Shown here: positions 10,715 to 22,045 of the stretch, one piece after another
Layout of the letters: the number at the start of each line of letters is the position of its first letter
Position numbering within the stretch: position 1 is the stretch's first letter
Assembly (NCBI RefSeq): GCF_014898055.3
Contig: NW_023601104.1
Coordinates: 82,257,106 to 82,321,105 of the forward strand
Length of the DNA: 64,000 nt
DNA from: Talpa occidentalis
Lineage: Eukaryota; Chordata; Mammalia; Eulipotyphla; Talpidae
Direction: 5' to 3'
Made by a program: the position numbers and the translations under genes
Notes under the pieces: generated by a model
Seen by the model: the letters and a program-made list of their open reading frames with translations, nothing else
Databases searched by the model: none
What the model was told of the DNA's origin: nothing

Positions 10715-11089
10715 GATTCCTTCCTCACTTAAATAAAAAAAACCTCTCAATTAGAATCATCCTTTCAGGGGTTCTTCATCTTTTCTTTGTTTATTAAGGT
10801 TTTTTCTGTATTCCTGAGTAATGTTTTATAGATTTTATCATGGTTTTCTAAAGTTTCAAAGCTTATTCCTAATATTCAAAATACGGTTACTTTTGACAAT
10901 GGAATTTATTTTCTATTAAACTTTTTTAATTAATAGTATAAAGAAAATAAAACTTTTTTTAAAAAAAAAAATTGTTTATTGGTATCACCAGAACACTCCA
11001 AACTATTGTAACAGCTTTTTTGTCTATTAAAATATATTGATGTACAATTTGCTGTAATTTTCCTCTTTTTGAATTATTTTACTTCTTCC

Positions 11090-11218
11090 TTTCCCCTTCT
11101 CCTCTTATATTTTTCTTTCTCTCTTGCTTTTCTCTTTTCGCCTCTCTTCCTTCTTGTTCTCTCCTCTCTTCCCCCCGCCCCTGCCCTTCACCATTGTCCT
11201 CTTCCTCCTCCTCCTATT
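11090..11218. repeat. Pyrimidine-rich tract
   Basis: Almost pure C/T on the plus strand (CTTCCTTTCCCCTTCTCCTC and similar). The open frame over it is compositional only. Confidence 0.8.
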
Positions 11219-11248
11219 CTATGGCAGTTTAAGAATTCTTGAACATTG

Positions 11249-11505
11249 GGGACTCCATGGTTGTCTAGGGGTTAAGTCTCAGTGCTATCACCCCTGGCTA
11301 CAACCTGAGTTTGATCCAGGCCAGAGAGCTACCCACATGGTGCAGCAGACCTCTCCTGTCCCCCGGCTGCTCCCCTCAGCAGTGTTTTTCAGTAGATCCG
11401 CCTTTTCTGCTCCCCACTCTGTCTCTGGTGAAGCTGCTCACTCCCAGCACCTCTGGCTTACACCCCAGATAACAGATGCACAATAAATAAATAAATCTTA
11501 AAAAG
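11249..11505 (+). mobile_element. tRNA-derived SINE (older subfamily)
   Basis: Starts GGGGACTCCATGGTTGTCTA, keeps GGGGTTAAGTCTCAGTGCTA and B-box-like GAGTTTGATCCAGG, and ends AATAAATAAATAAATCTTA. Flanking TGAACATTG occurs at 11240-11248 and 11511-11519. The head is diverged, so it is an older copy. Confidence 0.92.
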
Positions 11506-12299
11506 TTTCCTGAACATTGACAGATACTACAGTAACATTAGGAAATTCTAGATGGGATGGAAATGTTCTCTTGACTTTGTTAGTAAGATTGTTTTTCCGT
11601 TCAATTGCTAACTCTATCTCACATCCTTAATTTAATCCTGTGTCTGGAATACTCAGCACACAAATCACAACTAGATTCTTTGCTGAGCTGCAGATTTATT
11701 CAAAATTACCCTCCGTTATACTGCACATTCTATGAAATGAGGAGATGATCCTCCTTGACCCCCCCCCTTATATACTCAGATCGTAGGTGGAGCTTAGTAA
11801 ATATCTCTTGAATTAAAATTGTTGTGTCGCTGAGCATAATGCTAGTTGGTGAGGTGAGACAGGTATTCTTTGCTGCACTTAAGACACAACCACTATATTC
11901 CTCTTCTGTTAGAAGTTTGTTCATGTCTGATTTTACTGAACATTTTAGGGACTCTTAAAATGATGAAATTATTTTACTTTTACTTTTGATGATATAATGG
12001 CTATATTATTGGTGTTTCTAATATTAAACAAGCCTAACATTCTTGTAATAAATAGTGCTTTGTTCAGTGTATTATTTTTAATATGCGGAATTTGATTTGC
12101 TAGTGTTTTACTTACATCTCACATCTAAATTCAAAAGTGAGACTTTTCTGTAGTTTTATTTTGGTGACCTATTTGTTGGATATAGATATCAGGGTTAAAT
12201 GAGGTTTAGAAACAGAAATTGGATGTTTTCCTCATCATGTGTTCTTAATGCTGTGCTGAATTTTATGACCATTTTTGTTTAAATTCAGTGTTTAACTGG

Positions 12300-13090
12300 T
12301 TTCAATACTTATCACTGTATCCAATACTTATTTACCCATGTAGAGGAGACACTCCTTGCCTAGATGTATGTGAACACTTTTTTTAAATCTTTAAATTGAT
12401 TTAAAATTTAATCTTTAAATTTTAATCTTGAAATTGCAGTTTTCCTGGTAAATCAAAAATCCTGCTATTCCCCATACAATTATGATGGCTGAATTGGTGC
12501 TATTGTTTTGATCAGTTATGTCTTCTTCTGTCTCATGCGGTTTCTATTGTGTGTGTTCTGCTAATTTATGGGGATGTTGCTAGACCAGGTGCCCAGGGTC
12601 TCTTCCCAGGAGAAGGGAGTGGGGACTGCAAATCCAGCCTGTACGCCCCTCCCAGGTGGAGCTCATTGGTCCTGACCTGTCAAAGTATACGATGTATGAA
12701 GTGCACCTTTTCTAGTTTCTGGAATTTTCCTATTTCTTTAAGTTTTGCATTTTGAAGGGAATTTGCAAATACCAGCTGTTAGATTTTGTAGTTTGAATTT
12801 ACTTCTGATCTGATTGCCTGCATCGTGTATTTTCATTATTATCTAGCATCATGCCTGGAGATTAAGAAATGCTGGGGTGCAGAAGGAGATGAGAATGCAT
12901 GTATGGGATTTAGTCAAATGAGTCCAGCCCGCGAACCAAGGATCAGGTAGATTGTACTTGTAGAGTGTGGATGGATTCATGAGTATTTATCAACTCCCTT
13001 ATGATGATACCTATGTTTGCAAAGTGAAGAAAGTGGACTTAGAGATACACTTGGGGTTCCAAGATACACAAAACAGCATCCAGAGTCACC
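12300..13090. other. Unique sequence, no feature seen
   Basis: No recognised repeat or coding potential. A slightly GC-richer block at 12590-12670 has no motif that I recognise. Confidence 0.4.
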
Positions 13091-13094
13091 CTGT

Positions 13095-13700
13095 TAGAAT
13101 GTAAACTTTACCAAGTCATCCCTCAATGCAGACCTCATGGGCTTCCTGTTGTACCCAGAGCAGAAAGTGGGGCTCTCTCATGCCCTCTCACACATGTATG
13201 AATTGTCCCCCCCTTGGAGCTTTGATCTGGCCCCTCATTACTATCCCTTGTATGGTCTACTCTGTCTTCACTAGCTCTCCTGGATGCTGCCTTCATTTGC
13301 TCCCTGTCACCCTGGCTGGTCTCCTGCCTCACACTCCACTACTCATCCACCCCTTCTGCCCCCTTGCTTGGAATGTTCTCCTAAACACATTTACAAATGT
13401 ACAACTAGATTTCTCACCTCCTATGGGTCTTGGGCCCACACTCACTCACTCAGTAAGACTACAATTTTAATCTCCCCTCATCATTTCCTCTCCTCATGTT
13501 CTGATTGGCTTATTTTTCTTATCATGGCATAAACTGTTTGCATCTCATTTATGCAGCTTGTTGGTTTATTTTTCATTAGAGTATAAGTGTCACAACAGCA
13601 GGATTGTTATTGTGGTCTGTTTTGTTCATTCCCTCACCCTCTGTTCCCAGAAAAGGACTGGGCACAAAGTAGGGACTCAATAAATAGCTAAAGAATAAAT
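13095..13700 (+). mobile_element. L2 LINE 3' part
   Basis: The region runs through the L2 C-terminal coding remnant (CTTGGAATGTTCTCC near 13369) and 3' end (AGAGTATAAGTGTCACAACA, then GGGCACAAAGTAGGGACTCA ATAAATA), the standard order for L2. Frames are broken and the two open frames here are incidental to it. Confidence 0.75.
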
Positions 13701-14256
13701 TAACCATAAGATTTGATACCAAGATTGGCAAGAATATAATTGATATCTTAGAGAAGACAATTTTCGATAGCAAGACCACTCTTGGAATTCCATCTAGAAT
13801 GACCACTGAGGAGAAGGCCTAGGAAGGGGGCGTAGGAAGATAGGAAACCTTTGGATCAAGTTTTCTCTTGGATGACCTTATGCTTGACAGTCACAGGTGA
13901 TACAAGAGACAAAGAATTATGACAACCGTGATGCTGATGGTAGAAGCTCTAATGTAACAGGATGAGAAAGGTTATTATTTGACGTTGTTACATACTATCA
14001 GAGCTGCGTTATTTATTTGTACTTAGTTTTACAGCAATGCTCCTAGAGTGATTTCTAAGGAGCATCACTGCTCAGGTCCATTCTTTAAGACTGTTAAATA
14101 TTTTGAATGTAGTCTCTGCTTAGGGGTTAAAAAACACCTTCATTATTGGAATGCTTTTAGGGAAAACAATTTTTGCTGTCCTGAAATGCTTAAGCTCCTC
14201 TTTGCTTTGGGTGCTCTTTTGAAGTAATTTTTTCATCTTGATTTATGATAAAAGTT
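13700..14256. other. Unique sequence, no feature seen
   Basis: Nothing recognised; AT-rich. Confidence 0.4.
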
Positions 14257-14265
14257 TCTTAGAAA

Positions 14266-14517
14266 TTTTTTTTAAAGATTTATTTATTTAAACAAGAACC
14301 AGGGTATAGGCCAGATGTGTGGGAGGGTGAGAGAATTCACCAGACAGAGCAGGGAACAGAGCAGGCAGACTGACGAAATACACTGCTGAGGGAAGCAGTG
14401 GGCGAGACAGGAGAGGTCTGCCACACCATGTGGGACCTTCGCCAGCCAGCCAGGATTGAACCAGCACTGCAGAGGCTGCGGACAGCTACACAACCGCCTG
14501 CCCCACCAGGGGAGGCC
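14266..14517 (-). mobile_element. tRNA-derived SINE
   Basis: On the minus strand: GGCCTCCCCTGGTGGGGCAG start, GGTTCAATCCTGG B-box-like region, CTCTGTCTGGTGAATTCTCT block, AAATAAATAAATCTTTAAA tail. TSD CTTAGAAATTT at about 14258-14268 and 14519-14530. Confidence 0.95.
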
Positions 14518-14634
14518 CTCTTAGAAATTTCTTAGAAATTCAGCAATAATGTTAGAGTAGAATGTTCATGGATTTTATTTGATCTTTTTCTTTTGTCTGT
14601 ATCTTGCATGGTAGAGTTTTCTTTCACATTTTCT

Positions 14635-14935
14635 TCTCAGATCAAATGTCACCTTGAAAGAAAATCAGCCTTTCCATACAATCTAAAGCAGCTCATTCCC
14701 ACACTCTTTGTCACTTAATCTCTGTTTATTCTTCATTGCACGTTATCACTTCAACTTATTTCATTTATGAATTTATGTGTGCATGTGTGTATTTAATTGC
14801 CTGTCTGCTCCTTCATTAGAATATAAACTTGATGATGGTAAGACCTTGTCTATCTTTTCAGTACTGTATCCCCAGCACCTGGAAGAGTGCATGGTACATA
14901 TCAGGCATTCAATAAATATTTTATGAATCAAGTAA
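14635..14935 (+). mobile_element. L2 LINE 3' end
   Basis: Typical L2 terminus: TAGAATATAAACTTGATGAT, CTGTATCCCCAGCACCTGGA, then GTACATATCAGGCATTCAAT AAATATTT. Upstream AGATCAAATGTCACCTTGAA fits the L2 C-terminal coding remnant. Confidence 0.85.
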
Positions 14936-15255
14936 ATTAATGTTTAACTCCTATAGGAGCTTGACAGGCAGGTTCTCCGATATTAACACTGAAGCAGAGG
15001 GCAAGCGTGGGAGACATTGACAAGAAGGAACAGAGAATATCTCTTAGGACACAACCTAAAATTAAAGAGCACCCAGTTGCTTTGTGCTTTATTTTATCAT
15101 ATGTGGCATCTGGAAGCTGCTCTTACCAGTTCTATTTTCATATTGTCAACAAGCTGCTGTCATATCCATTGGAAATGATGCATTTATGCACCAAGGCAAG
15201 AGCGTTGCTTTTGATTTTTTTTTTTCTCTTGAAAAACACTCATATCAAAAATATA

Positions 15256-15505
15256 ATTCCAGAAGATAAACTATCTGGGGGAGGATAGGTGGAAGAACTA
15301 TGTGATTCAAACCAGAAAATTATATAAGGATTGAATCTGACTTCAATAAAAAGTTGTAGTTGAATTTTAGAAAATAGAAATAAGGCTATTTGGCTGCACT
15401 GGTGGTATATTCTCAATGGCATTGTATGATTTGATTTGAATCAGAGAACTCATTACAGTCAACACTTATTTACATCAGTACCAGTCTCCAACATTAGCCA
15501 CACAT
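15256..15505. repeat. Approx. 240-bp duplicated unit, copy 1
   Basis: Aligns by eye to 16614-16862 at roughly 88% after the first 30 bases, sharing AACTATGTGATTCAAACCAG, TATATAAGGATTGAATCTGA, CTCAATGGCATTGTATG and AGTCTCCAACATTA. Compared with copy 2 it lacks about 14 G-rich bases near the start. Which known family it belongs to is not recognised. Confidence 0.8.
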
Positions 15506-15559
15506 TTTAGGTTTAGAGGTAGATTACATATTCAGTGTGTCCATGACATAAATGGATTT

Positions 15560-15960
15560 TGCATCATTTATTTACCCAGTAAATATCTTTCTTTTTTTTT
15601 TTTGAAGATTTATTTATTCATACATACAAGAACCAGGGTGCAGGCCAGATGTGCGGAGGGTGAGAGGATTCACCAGAGACAGAGTGGAGAACAGAACAGG
15701 CAGACTGATGAAATACACTGCAAAGGGAAGCAGTGGGCAAAACAGGAAAGGTACGCCGTGCCATGTGGGTATCTCCCCAGCCGGCCAGGATCGAACCTGT
15801 ACTGCAGAGGCTGCAGAGAGCCCCACAGTGCTGTGCTCAACTGCCTGTGCCACCAGGGAGGTCCTCCAGTAAATATCTTCCAAGGATGATATATGCCAGG
15901 CACTGTGATAGTTTCTGAGAATTTAATAAAGATAGAACAACCCTTTGGTATTTGACACAT
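15560..15960 (-). mobile_element. L2 3' end, antisense, split by SINE
   Basis: Inverted L2 terminus wording: ATTTATTTACCCAGTAAATA before the SINE, and GATATATGCCAGGCACTGTG ATAGTTTCTGAG after it. The SINE at 15591-15865 interrupts it, so L2 is the older layer. Confidence 0.7.
15591..15865 (-). mobile_element. tRNA-derived SINE
   Basis: On the minus strand: GACCTCCCTGGTGGCACAGG start, GGTTCGATCCTGG B box, CTCTGTCTCTGGTGAATCCT block and AATAAATCTTC tail. It is flanked by identical CCAGTAAATATCTT at 15576-15589 and 15866-15879. Confidence 0.96.
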
Positions 15961-16510
15961 ACTATGTAAAAAAAAAAAAAATCCTCTCAGCAGTAGAAAA
16001 AATGTGAAGCCAAACCATTATCAAGAAAAAATCAAATTTGTATAAGCCTTATGACTAGCCAATAGACCGGCAGTGGAAAATAAATAACTAAGGCTCATCA
16101 AAACTTGCAAGCATGAGTTTGGGAGTGGGAGTTGTTTTAATGATGGGTGTATGGATTTGATTCTAACAGATTTGGAAGCTATATAGACATATCTGTATAT
16201 CAAGACATACAGACCGATCAGGCAAAGACTAGATGCTCAGCATTGTCTATGCATCTGTGGTAACTACTGTGGGCAGTGAAAGGAAACAAACCATTCCAAC
16301 TGCAGAAGCTTTAAGCAATTTGAAATAGGCTTTGAGGGATTCATAAAAATTAGATAAGTAGAAATAAAGAGAAAAGAGCTATGTCATTGCAGACTAGAAG
16401 ATCAAGGCTTGGTGGGGAGAGGATTAGCTAATCTTTAAGGTCTCTTGAAATCTGCAAATTCATTGATTTCCTTTTGGGACATATGATAAGGTGCAGGGCT
16501 CCTTTTTTCT
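15960..16510. other. Unique sequence, no feature seen
   Basis: An A-run at 15968-15981 and otherwise no recognised element. Confidence 0.4.
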
Positions 16511-16512
16511 AG

Positions 16513-16935
16513 GCAGTGGTTTTCAAAATGTGGTCCCTGTGGCTGCAGCATCGAAATCTCCAGGAACTTATTAGAAATGTGACTCCCAGGCCTAGCCCAG
16601 AGCTACTAAGTCAGGAGATAAACCATTTGGGCGGGGGGTTGCGGGGGGAGGGATAGGTGGGAGAACTATGTGATTCAAACCAGAAATTATATAAGGATTG
16701 AATCTGACTTTAATATAAAGTTGTAGTTGAATTTTGGAAAATGAAAATAAGGCTTTTTGGCTCCACTGATGGAATATTCTCAATGGCATTGTATGCTTTG
16801 ATTTGTGTCAAAAAGTGATTACACTAAAGTCTCATTTACATCAGTACTAGTCTCCAACATTACCTACACAGCAAGATACATGGTAGCAAATTTTCCCAGT
16901 GATTCTGAGGTTTGCTCAAGTTTGAGAACCACAGT
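16513..16935 (+). mobile_element. MER5A-like hAT DNA transposon, interrupted
   Basis: Left part GCAGTGGTTTTCAAAATGTG, GCAGCATCGAAATCTCCAGG, ACTTATTAGAAATGTGACTC matches the start of MER5A; right part AGTGATTCTGAGGTTTGCTC, AAGTTTGAGAACCACAGTCC matches its terminal inverted end. The middle (16614-16862) is not MER5A. MER5A is a non-autonomous Charlie-type element, so no transposase is expected. Confidence 0.85.
16614..16862. repeat. Approx. 240-bp duplicated unit, copy 2, inside MER5A
   Basis: Partner of 15256-15505. It replaces the centre of the MER5A, and the GGGCGGGGGGTTGCGGGGGG stretch at the left edge may be leftover MER5A (its centre is G-rich). Minus-strand reading of both copies gives similar short peptides, but the frames break, so coding is not supported. 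Confidence 0.8.
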
Positions 16936-17089
16936 CCTGAACCATGATTATGAAAACGATTTAAAAAAAAGTCAGTTTTGACTGATTTTGGATTCACCTG
17001 CTAAGTGAATTCCAGGTGAGGTTTCTTTTTAGATTCTGAACTAGGAGGACTGAGCTGACCAGTCATCTTAGTGACTGTTGCTGGTTCTT

Positions 17090-17270
17090 ATCCTATGCAT
17101 TTTTTCTGTCATTTCTCTCTGTGGTCCTGCTTTTCCTTCCTTCTGGAAATGCTTTGTTGCCATTCATGAAGCCCACCCATTCTTTTGGGCCTCAGTATTG
17201 AAAAGATTCTTTTTTCCTGAAAGCTTTCTTATATCAGTAATCTTGCATTACTTATTTTCTAGTTTTCATT
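17090..17270 (+). mobile_element. Possible L2 fragment
   Basis: TTCCTTCTGGAAATGCTTTG followed by a CCCACCCATTCTTTTGGGCC stretch resembles the L2 segment upstream of its 3' end. Weak evidence. Confidence 0.35.
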
Positions 17271-17308
17271 TCATTTTTTCTTAAATGTAAAGAACAGTTT
17301 ACATACAA

Positions 17309-17574
17309 GGCCTCCCTGGTGGCTCAGCGGGTTGAGCGCAACGCTGTGAAGCTGTCGGCAGGCTCTGCAGCGCGGGTTCAATTCCTGGCAGGCCGGGAAG
17401 ATACCCATGTGGTGTGACAGACCTCTCCTGTCTCACATACTGCTCCCCTCAGCAGTGCTTTCAGTCAGTCAGCCTGCCTGTTCTGTTCCCTGCTGTCTCT
17501 GGTGAATCCTCTTCCCCTCCTGTGCCTTTGGCCTGTACCCTAGCTCTTGCATTTAAAAAAAAAAAAAAAAAAAA
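17309..17574 (+). mobile_element. tRNA-derived SINE
   Basis: Starts GGCCTCCCTGGTGGCTCAGC GGGTTGAGCGC, B-box-like GGTTCAATTCC, body as in the family, and a pure A tail of over 20 bases. TSD GAACAGTTTACATACAA (17292-17308) and AACAGTTTACCTATAAA (from 17575). Confidence 0.96.
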
Positions 17575-17591
17575 AACAGTTTACCTATAAA

Positions 17592-18330
17592 GAAGTTTAC
17601 CTACAACAGTTTATATACATTAAAAAAACCTGTTTACAATAGCTTACAAACCAAAATATCTATGCAAGTAACACCTGATCAAATCACTGAACATTCCCAG
17701 CATCCTGAATCCCATTCACACTCTCTTCCAGTCACTGCCCATTCCCATGGCAAAGGTACCAACTAGTTTTACTTCTAAGAGCATGTATTGGTTTGGAGAG
17801 TTCTTATCTATAAAGTTTGACTGTTTTTTATTTTATCTGTCCATCTTGTTTGGGAATAGAGTCCTTTTTCATTGCTCATTTCATCAGATTGATGAAGAAT
17901 TGCTACTAATAGCAGCATTGAATAGTTGGAATATTATTTCTAATATCACCCAAGACTGGCAAACCTCTGAAAGAATACAGCCTCTTAGAGATTGCAAATG
18001 GGAAAGAAATGCCCAGTTGTACTGTCTGTCATTACATATGGCAGGAATTATAAGAATTCTAGGAGTTCCTGACAGGAATTCTAGGAATCTTTCTCTTCCC
18101 TTCCTTGCTTTTACACATATTTCCTCCTTGGTGTTCATATATGAGACCCTAACACATATGGTCCAGGAGAGCACAGGATCTTATCTTGTTTATTATAGTC
18201 CCTATAACACCTAGAAAACAGTATGACAAAGGGATGCCAAACAAATGCTCATGCAAAATAACAAATTGTAGGCATGAGAACAAAACTGTAAATTAACCAA
18301 TATTTAAATCGGGAGATTTCTGAACTTGAA
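17592..18330. other. Possible old L1 3' UTR fragment, otherwise unique
   Basis: CAGTCACTGCCCATTCCCAT followed by AAGGTACCAACTAG has the flavour of inverted old L1 3' UTRs but is not conclusive. The 155-codon frame at 17747-18214 has no recognised domain and no other gene-like signal. Near 18160-18240 weak L2 tail wording occurs. Confidence 0.35.
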
Positions 18331-18339
18331 ATCTTTCTT

Positions 18340-18420
18340 CACTCTACCAAAGTTCAACCTTTTGGTCAAGCCATTAACTTCCCTGTGCCTCAGTTTCCAG
18401 AGGGGCACAGTGGGGTTGTC
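18340..18420 (+). mobile_element. MIR fragment (weak)
   Basis: GGTCAAGCCATTAACTTCCC TGTGCCTCAGTTTCC matches the 'ttaacctctctgtgcctcagtttcc' part of MIR; only this segment is visible. Confidence 0.5.
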
Positions 18421-18429
18421 AAGAGTTCT

Positions 18430-19257
18430 CAGACTCCATGGCGACCATAAAGGGAAGGTCGAAAAGGTTGCTTCCACTCAGCTCTGGCAGGTTGCTATAA
18501 TGGGAAAACACACATACAACATTATGTCAGAGTCTGGTATTTATTTCTAGAACCATTGAAGCCCCAGATTTTCCTATATTGACACTCAAGAAATTCAGTT
18601 AAGGTAGTACACCCTCAGTGTAACTCTTTATTCTTGGGGCTAAGTAAGCATTAGTGGTGTCTTCACCCATTTAACCTTCCTTAACCAAATATATAGTTAA
18701 GAGTATGATTCTACAGATTCCTCATGATTCTTCAACATAAGGAGAGAATTGTAAAGTAAATCTTTCTGTATTTGTGAGTGTAGAAGTAGTAATCTTTCAA
18801 AAATGTCTTTCTTCCTTGTATGTATACTCTGCATAAAGACATTCTGATTTCAAACCAATTTGTTATGTTTTGATAGCAAAGTGGCCATTACTGAAATTTC
18901 AGTGACCATTGATTTATCCAGAATTTCAAGCAAAAGATAGGTCCTCACATGAGTATATCCTTTTAGAGTTAATATCTCCTACATATCTAAATTAAATTAG
19001 TAATTGTGAAATTAGAAAAGAAATTGATTCATGAAAAACTGAAGTTAACTTAGATACGAAGCAATGATATAAGGGGAGAGACTGAGAAAACTGACTTACT
19101 TGAATTAACCAAATATTTTTTAAAATAACAGTTACTAAAATTCTCTTACAATGTGAAGATGAATAATATCTGATGTTAAATAAACAGAACAAACACTAAA
19201 ATATATTTGGAATCTGCAGCTAATCATTTTTTTCTAAAGCTACTGATTTTTTTTGCT
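18430..19257. other. Unique sequence, no feature seen
   Basis: AT-rich with no recognised repeat or coding signal. Confidence 0.45.
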
Positions 19258-19273
19258 CAAAAATACCAAAATG

Positions 19274-19513
19274 CGGAGCCTCCCTGGAGGCTCAAGGGGT
19301 TAAGTCTCAGCACTATAAAGCTATTTGCAGTTCAATCTCCAGACAGGGAGCTACCCAAATGGCACAGCAGACTTCTCCTGTTTTGCCCGCTGTTCCCCTC
19401 TATATTTTAGTCAGTCTGGCTGTTCTGTTCCCCACTCTGTCTCTGGTGAATCTTCTCACTGCCTGCACCTCTGGCCTGTACTCCAGTTCTTGTATGCATA
19501 AATAAATATTTTT
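19274..19513 (+). mobile_element. tRNA-derived SINE (older subfamily)
   Basis: GGAGCCTCCCTGGAGGCTCA start, body with CTCTGTCTCTGGTGAATCTT and CTCCAGTTCTTGTATGCATA, tail AAATAAATATTTTT. Flanked by AAAAATACCAAAATG at 19259-19273 and 19515-19529. Confidence 0.95.
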
Positions 19514-19529
19514 AAAAAATACCAAAATG

Positions 19530-19815
19530 GGGCCTCCCCCGTGGCACAGTGGTTGAGCGCTGGGTTGCGAAGCTGCCTGCAACCTCTGCAATGCTGGTTC
19601 AATCCCCGGCTGCTGGGCGATGGTCCCACATGGCGCGCAGACCTCTCCTGCTGCCCGCTGCTCCCCTCAGCAGTGTACTTTGTCAGTCTGCCTGTTCTGC
19701 TCTCCGCTCTGGCTCTGGTGAATTCTCTCACCCTCCCGCACTTCTGACTGTACCCAGTGCTTGTATAAATAAAATAAATAAATCTTCAAAAAAAATCAAA
19801 AAGAAAATTAAAAAA
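19530..19815 (+). mobile_element. Young tRNA-derived SINE, inserted beside the previous one
   Basis: GGGCCTCCCCCGTGGCACAG start, TGGGTTGCGAAGCTGC head, GGTTCAATCCCC B box, GACTGTACCCAGTGCTTGTA end and AATAAATAAATCTTCAAA tail. Its left flank ACCAAAAT is the right-hand TSD of the older SINE and recurs as ACCCAAAATATT after its A-rich tail. Confidence 0.95.
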
Positions 19816-20639
19816 AAACCCAAAATATTAAGAATCGAGGGAATAGGGAGGAAAATGATAAATGATCTTTTTCTCTTTTTTCACTTTTCTGGATTATGAT
19901 TATGTTATTAAAAGTTTTAAACATATTTGTGTATGTGCTTTGCAGCCTCTGTTAAATTATATACTACAGAACATATTTATTAATAAAGCAAAATGAAAGA
20001 TATTCATAATATCAAAGTTGAGTGAATCCAGCTATGCTTATGATTTTTATCCTGAGTTTAATTCACAGTGCTTCCTTTGGCCCATATGCATGCCTTCCCT
20101 GCACATTCAGATGAAGGACGATTTAAAATAAGACCAGACGTTAATTTCCTTAGCATCTTCTCTTACACAAATAGGCCAGATGCTCCCTCAGTGGGGGAAA
20201 ATGAGCTTAGTTATCACAGAGATTAGAAGAAACACCTAACAAAACACCTGCAGGAGCATGTAAGGATTAAACCATTTCTGGATGCAGCCCCTGGGGATGG
20301 ATCAGGCCCTCACTTTTGCTATCTCAGGGTAGGGCATCTGTGCTGCGTGCACTTGACCCCTAAGGAAACAGGTTTCGAGAGAAATGTCAGGGTCAATCCA
20401 GGGAATTCATCTGTTGGCACAGCTCTGTTGCAGTGTTCCAGGGAGAACAATAGAAAACGATGTTGCTCAGAATCCTGTTTAGAATTTAAGGCACATTAAG
20501 AAAATATTAAAATGTCGTGTTTGATCAGTTTTTACACTCAGACTCATTCAAAAATGAAGGAAAGGGCATGTATTCCTAGAAGACTGCTTCTACTTTTTAG
20601 AACATGGTTTAAGATAGACTCAGGGTTGGGAGGAGAGGT

Positions 20640-20695
20640 AAAAGCATGGGGGTGGGGTGGAGAGAGAGAGAAAGTGGAGAGAGAGATAAATAAAC
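20640..20695. repeat. GA-rich tract
   Basis: GGGGTGGGGTGGAGAGAGAG AGAAAGTGGAGAGAG composition. Confidence 0.75.
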
Positions 20696-21789
20696 AAACA
20701 TTTGAGAATGTTCAGTACTAAGTGGAGGATCAAAATAGTTGGAACCCTAATAACAAAACCAACACACCAAGGGAAGTTCATATGGCAGCATGTTCCAGGG
20801 AATGCAGCCCCGGGTCATGAAGTAGGAAACAGCCGGCAATTAGGACCAGGCATAAGACTGTGGGTTTGATGGTGAAGAGAGAGACACGGAGGAGATGGTA
20901 TGGAAGAGAGGGGGACAGGAGCAAATCACTCATGGTCTTTGGATCCAGGTTGAAGGGCATTTCTTGAATGGCCAGAAAGCCATCGAAGGCTTTTACTCTG
21001 GGGATTGGGGTGATCTGATTACCATTTTTTAAAGATTGCTCTGCCTGATGATGACATAATTTTCAATATTTCCCATTTATAGTCCTGCCTGTGAGCAGCT
21101 AGGCTTGAATCTGGGCCAGCAGGCACAAAATGGTGACATGATTAGGAAAAGACTCTTTATAGTACCCTTTCTGGACCAATCTGCAGCTTTTATGTGCACA
21201 TTATCATTGCCCCTAAGCCATAATGGGCCTGGAATTGGAGGCAGGATTCCTCCCGAGTCATCATCCAAACCAGTTTATGAAGCCATCGTCTGTATAAGTC
21301 TCCAGACGCTCATTCAATTACTCACAAGGCCACCTTTTCTCAGCTGATGACGAATATCAAAATCAGATAGGGATGCTCATACCAACGCCACTTTGAGTAA
21401 TTATGTATTTACAAATAATTGTAAGAATCCCTCCACACCTTAAACATTACAACTGGAGCAACAATGCAGACCATTCTGTAACTTAATGAAGGCCATACTC
21501 CCCATCCCCCGTCCTTTTTTCCACTTTATTCTCTCCTAACCCTTCAGAGTCTTGGCAAAAGACAAAAATCAGTATTTTGCCAGAATTGTGTTATTCCAAG
21601 CAGAGAAAGAAGGACCATAAAGCAGAAATAAGTCTTGGGGGAAAGAAGAACTTTTTTTTAAATACAAGTCTACCATAATATCAAACTTAATTCACATATT
21701 ACTGTTCTTAGCACTCTTCCTTCCAAAGCCCATGGATAGAGAATACTATGTTTTCCATTTCCCAGTCTTAACAGGATCTATGATCCTTG

Positions 21790-22045
21790 CCAGAGAAGTT
21801 TCTGGAATTTTATGATGGAGAATGGGCAGATGGAGAACAAAGTGTCCTAGAAGGGGGTGGAAGGACTTGGCAGGTACAGATGAAGTTGGCCTGGATAGGA
21901 GTGAGCTGGGAGGAGGCAGACAGAAGGATTTCAGCTGAGGCTGGAAAAGAGGGGGTCAAATGTGATGGAGAATGGGGGGACACACTGGAGGGTGGAGAGA
22001 GCAGTGGGGGAGAGCCAGGAAGGAGAAGAAGGGATTTGAGATAAA
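21790..22045. repeat. Purine-rich G/A tract
   Basis: Strongly G/A-biased on the plus strand (for example GGGAGAGCCAGGAAGGAGAA). The open frames here reflect composition. Confidence 0.7.

Larger units (their letters stand above)
10780..12300 (-). mobile_element. Old L1 ORF2 fragment, antisense
   Basis: Inverted L1 ORF2 wording is visible in two blocks: GAGTAATGTTTTATAGATTT and AGCTTATTCCTAATATTC near 10820-10880, and TTTGATTTGCTAGTGTTTTA, TTTCTGTAGTTTTATTTTGG and GATATCAGGGTTAAATGAGG at about 12089-12205. These match the reverse of the L1 reverse-transcriptase region. It is decayed and split by the SINE at 11249. The 11050-11220 part is a pyrimidine-rich tract of unknown origin. Confidence 0.55.

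Noticed and set aside
17747..18214. 155-codon plus-strand open frame
   Set aside because: No domain, no codon-level or exon context, a competing antisense frame of 96 codons over the same DNA, and weak old-repeat wording around it.
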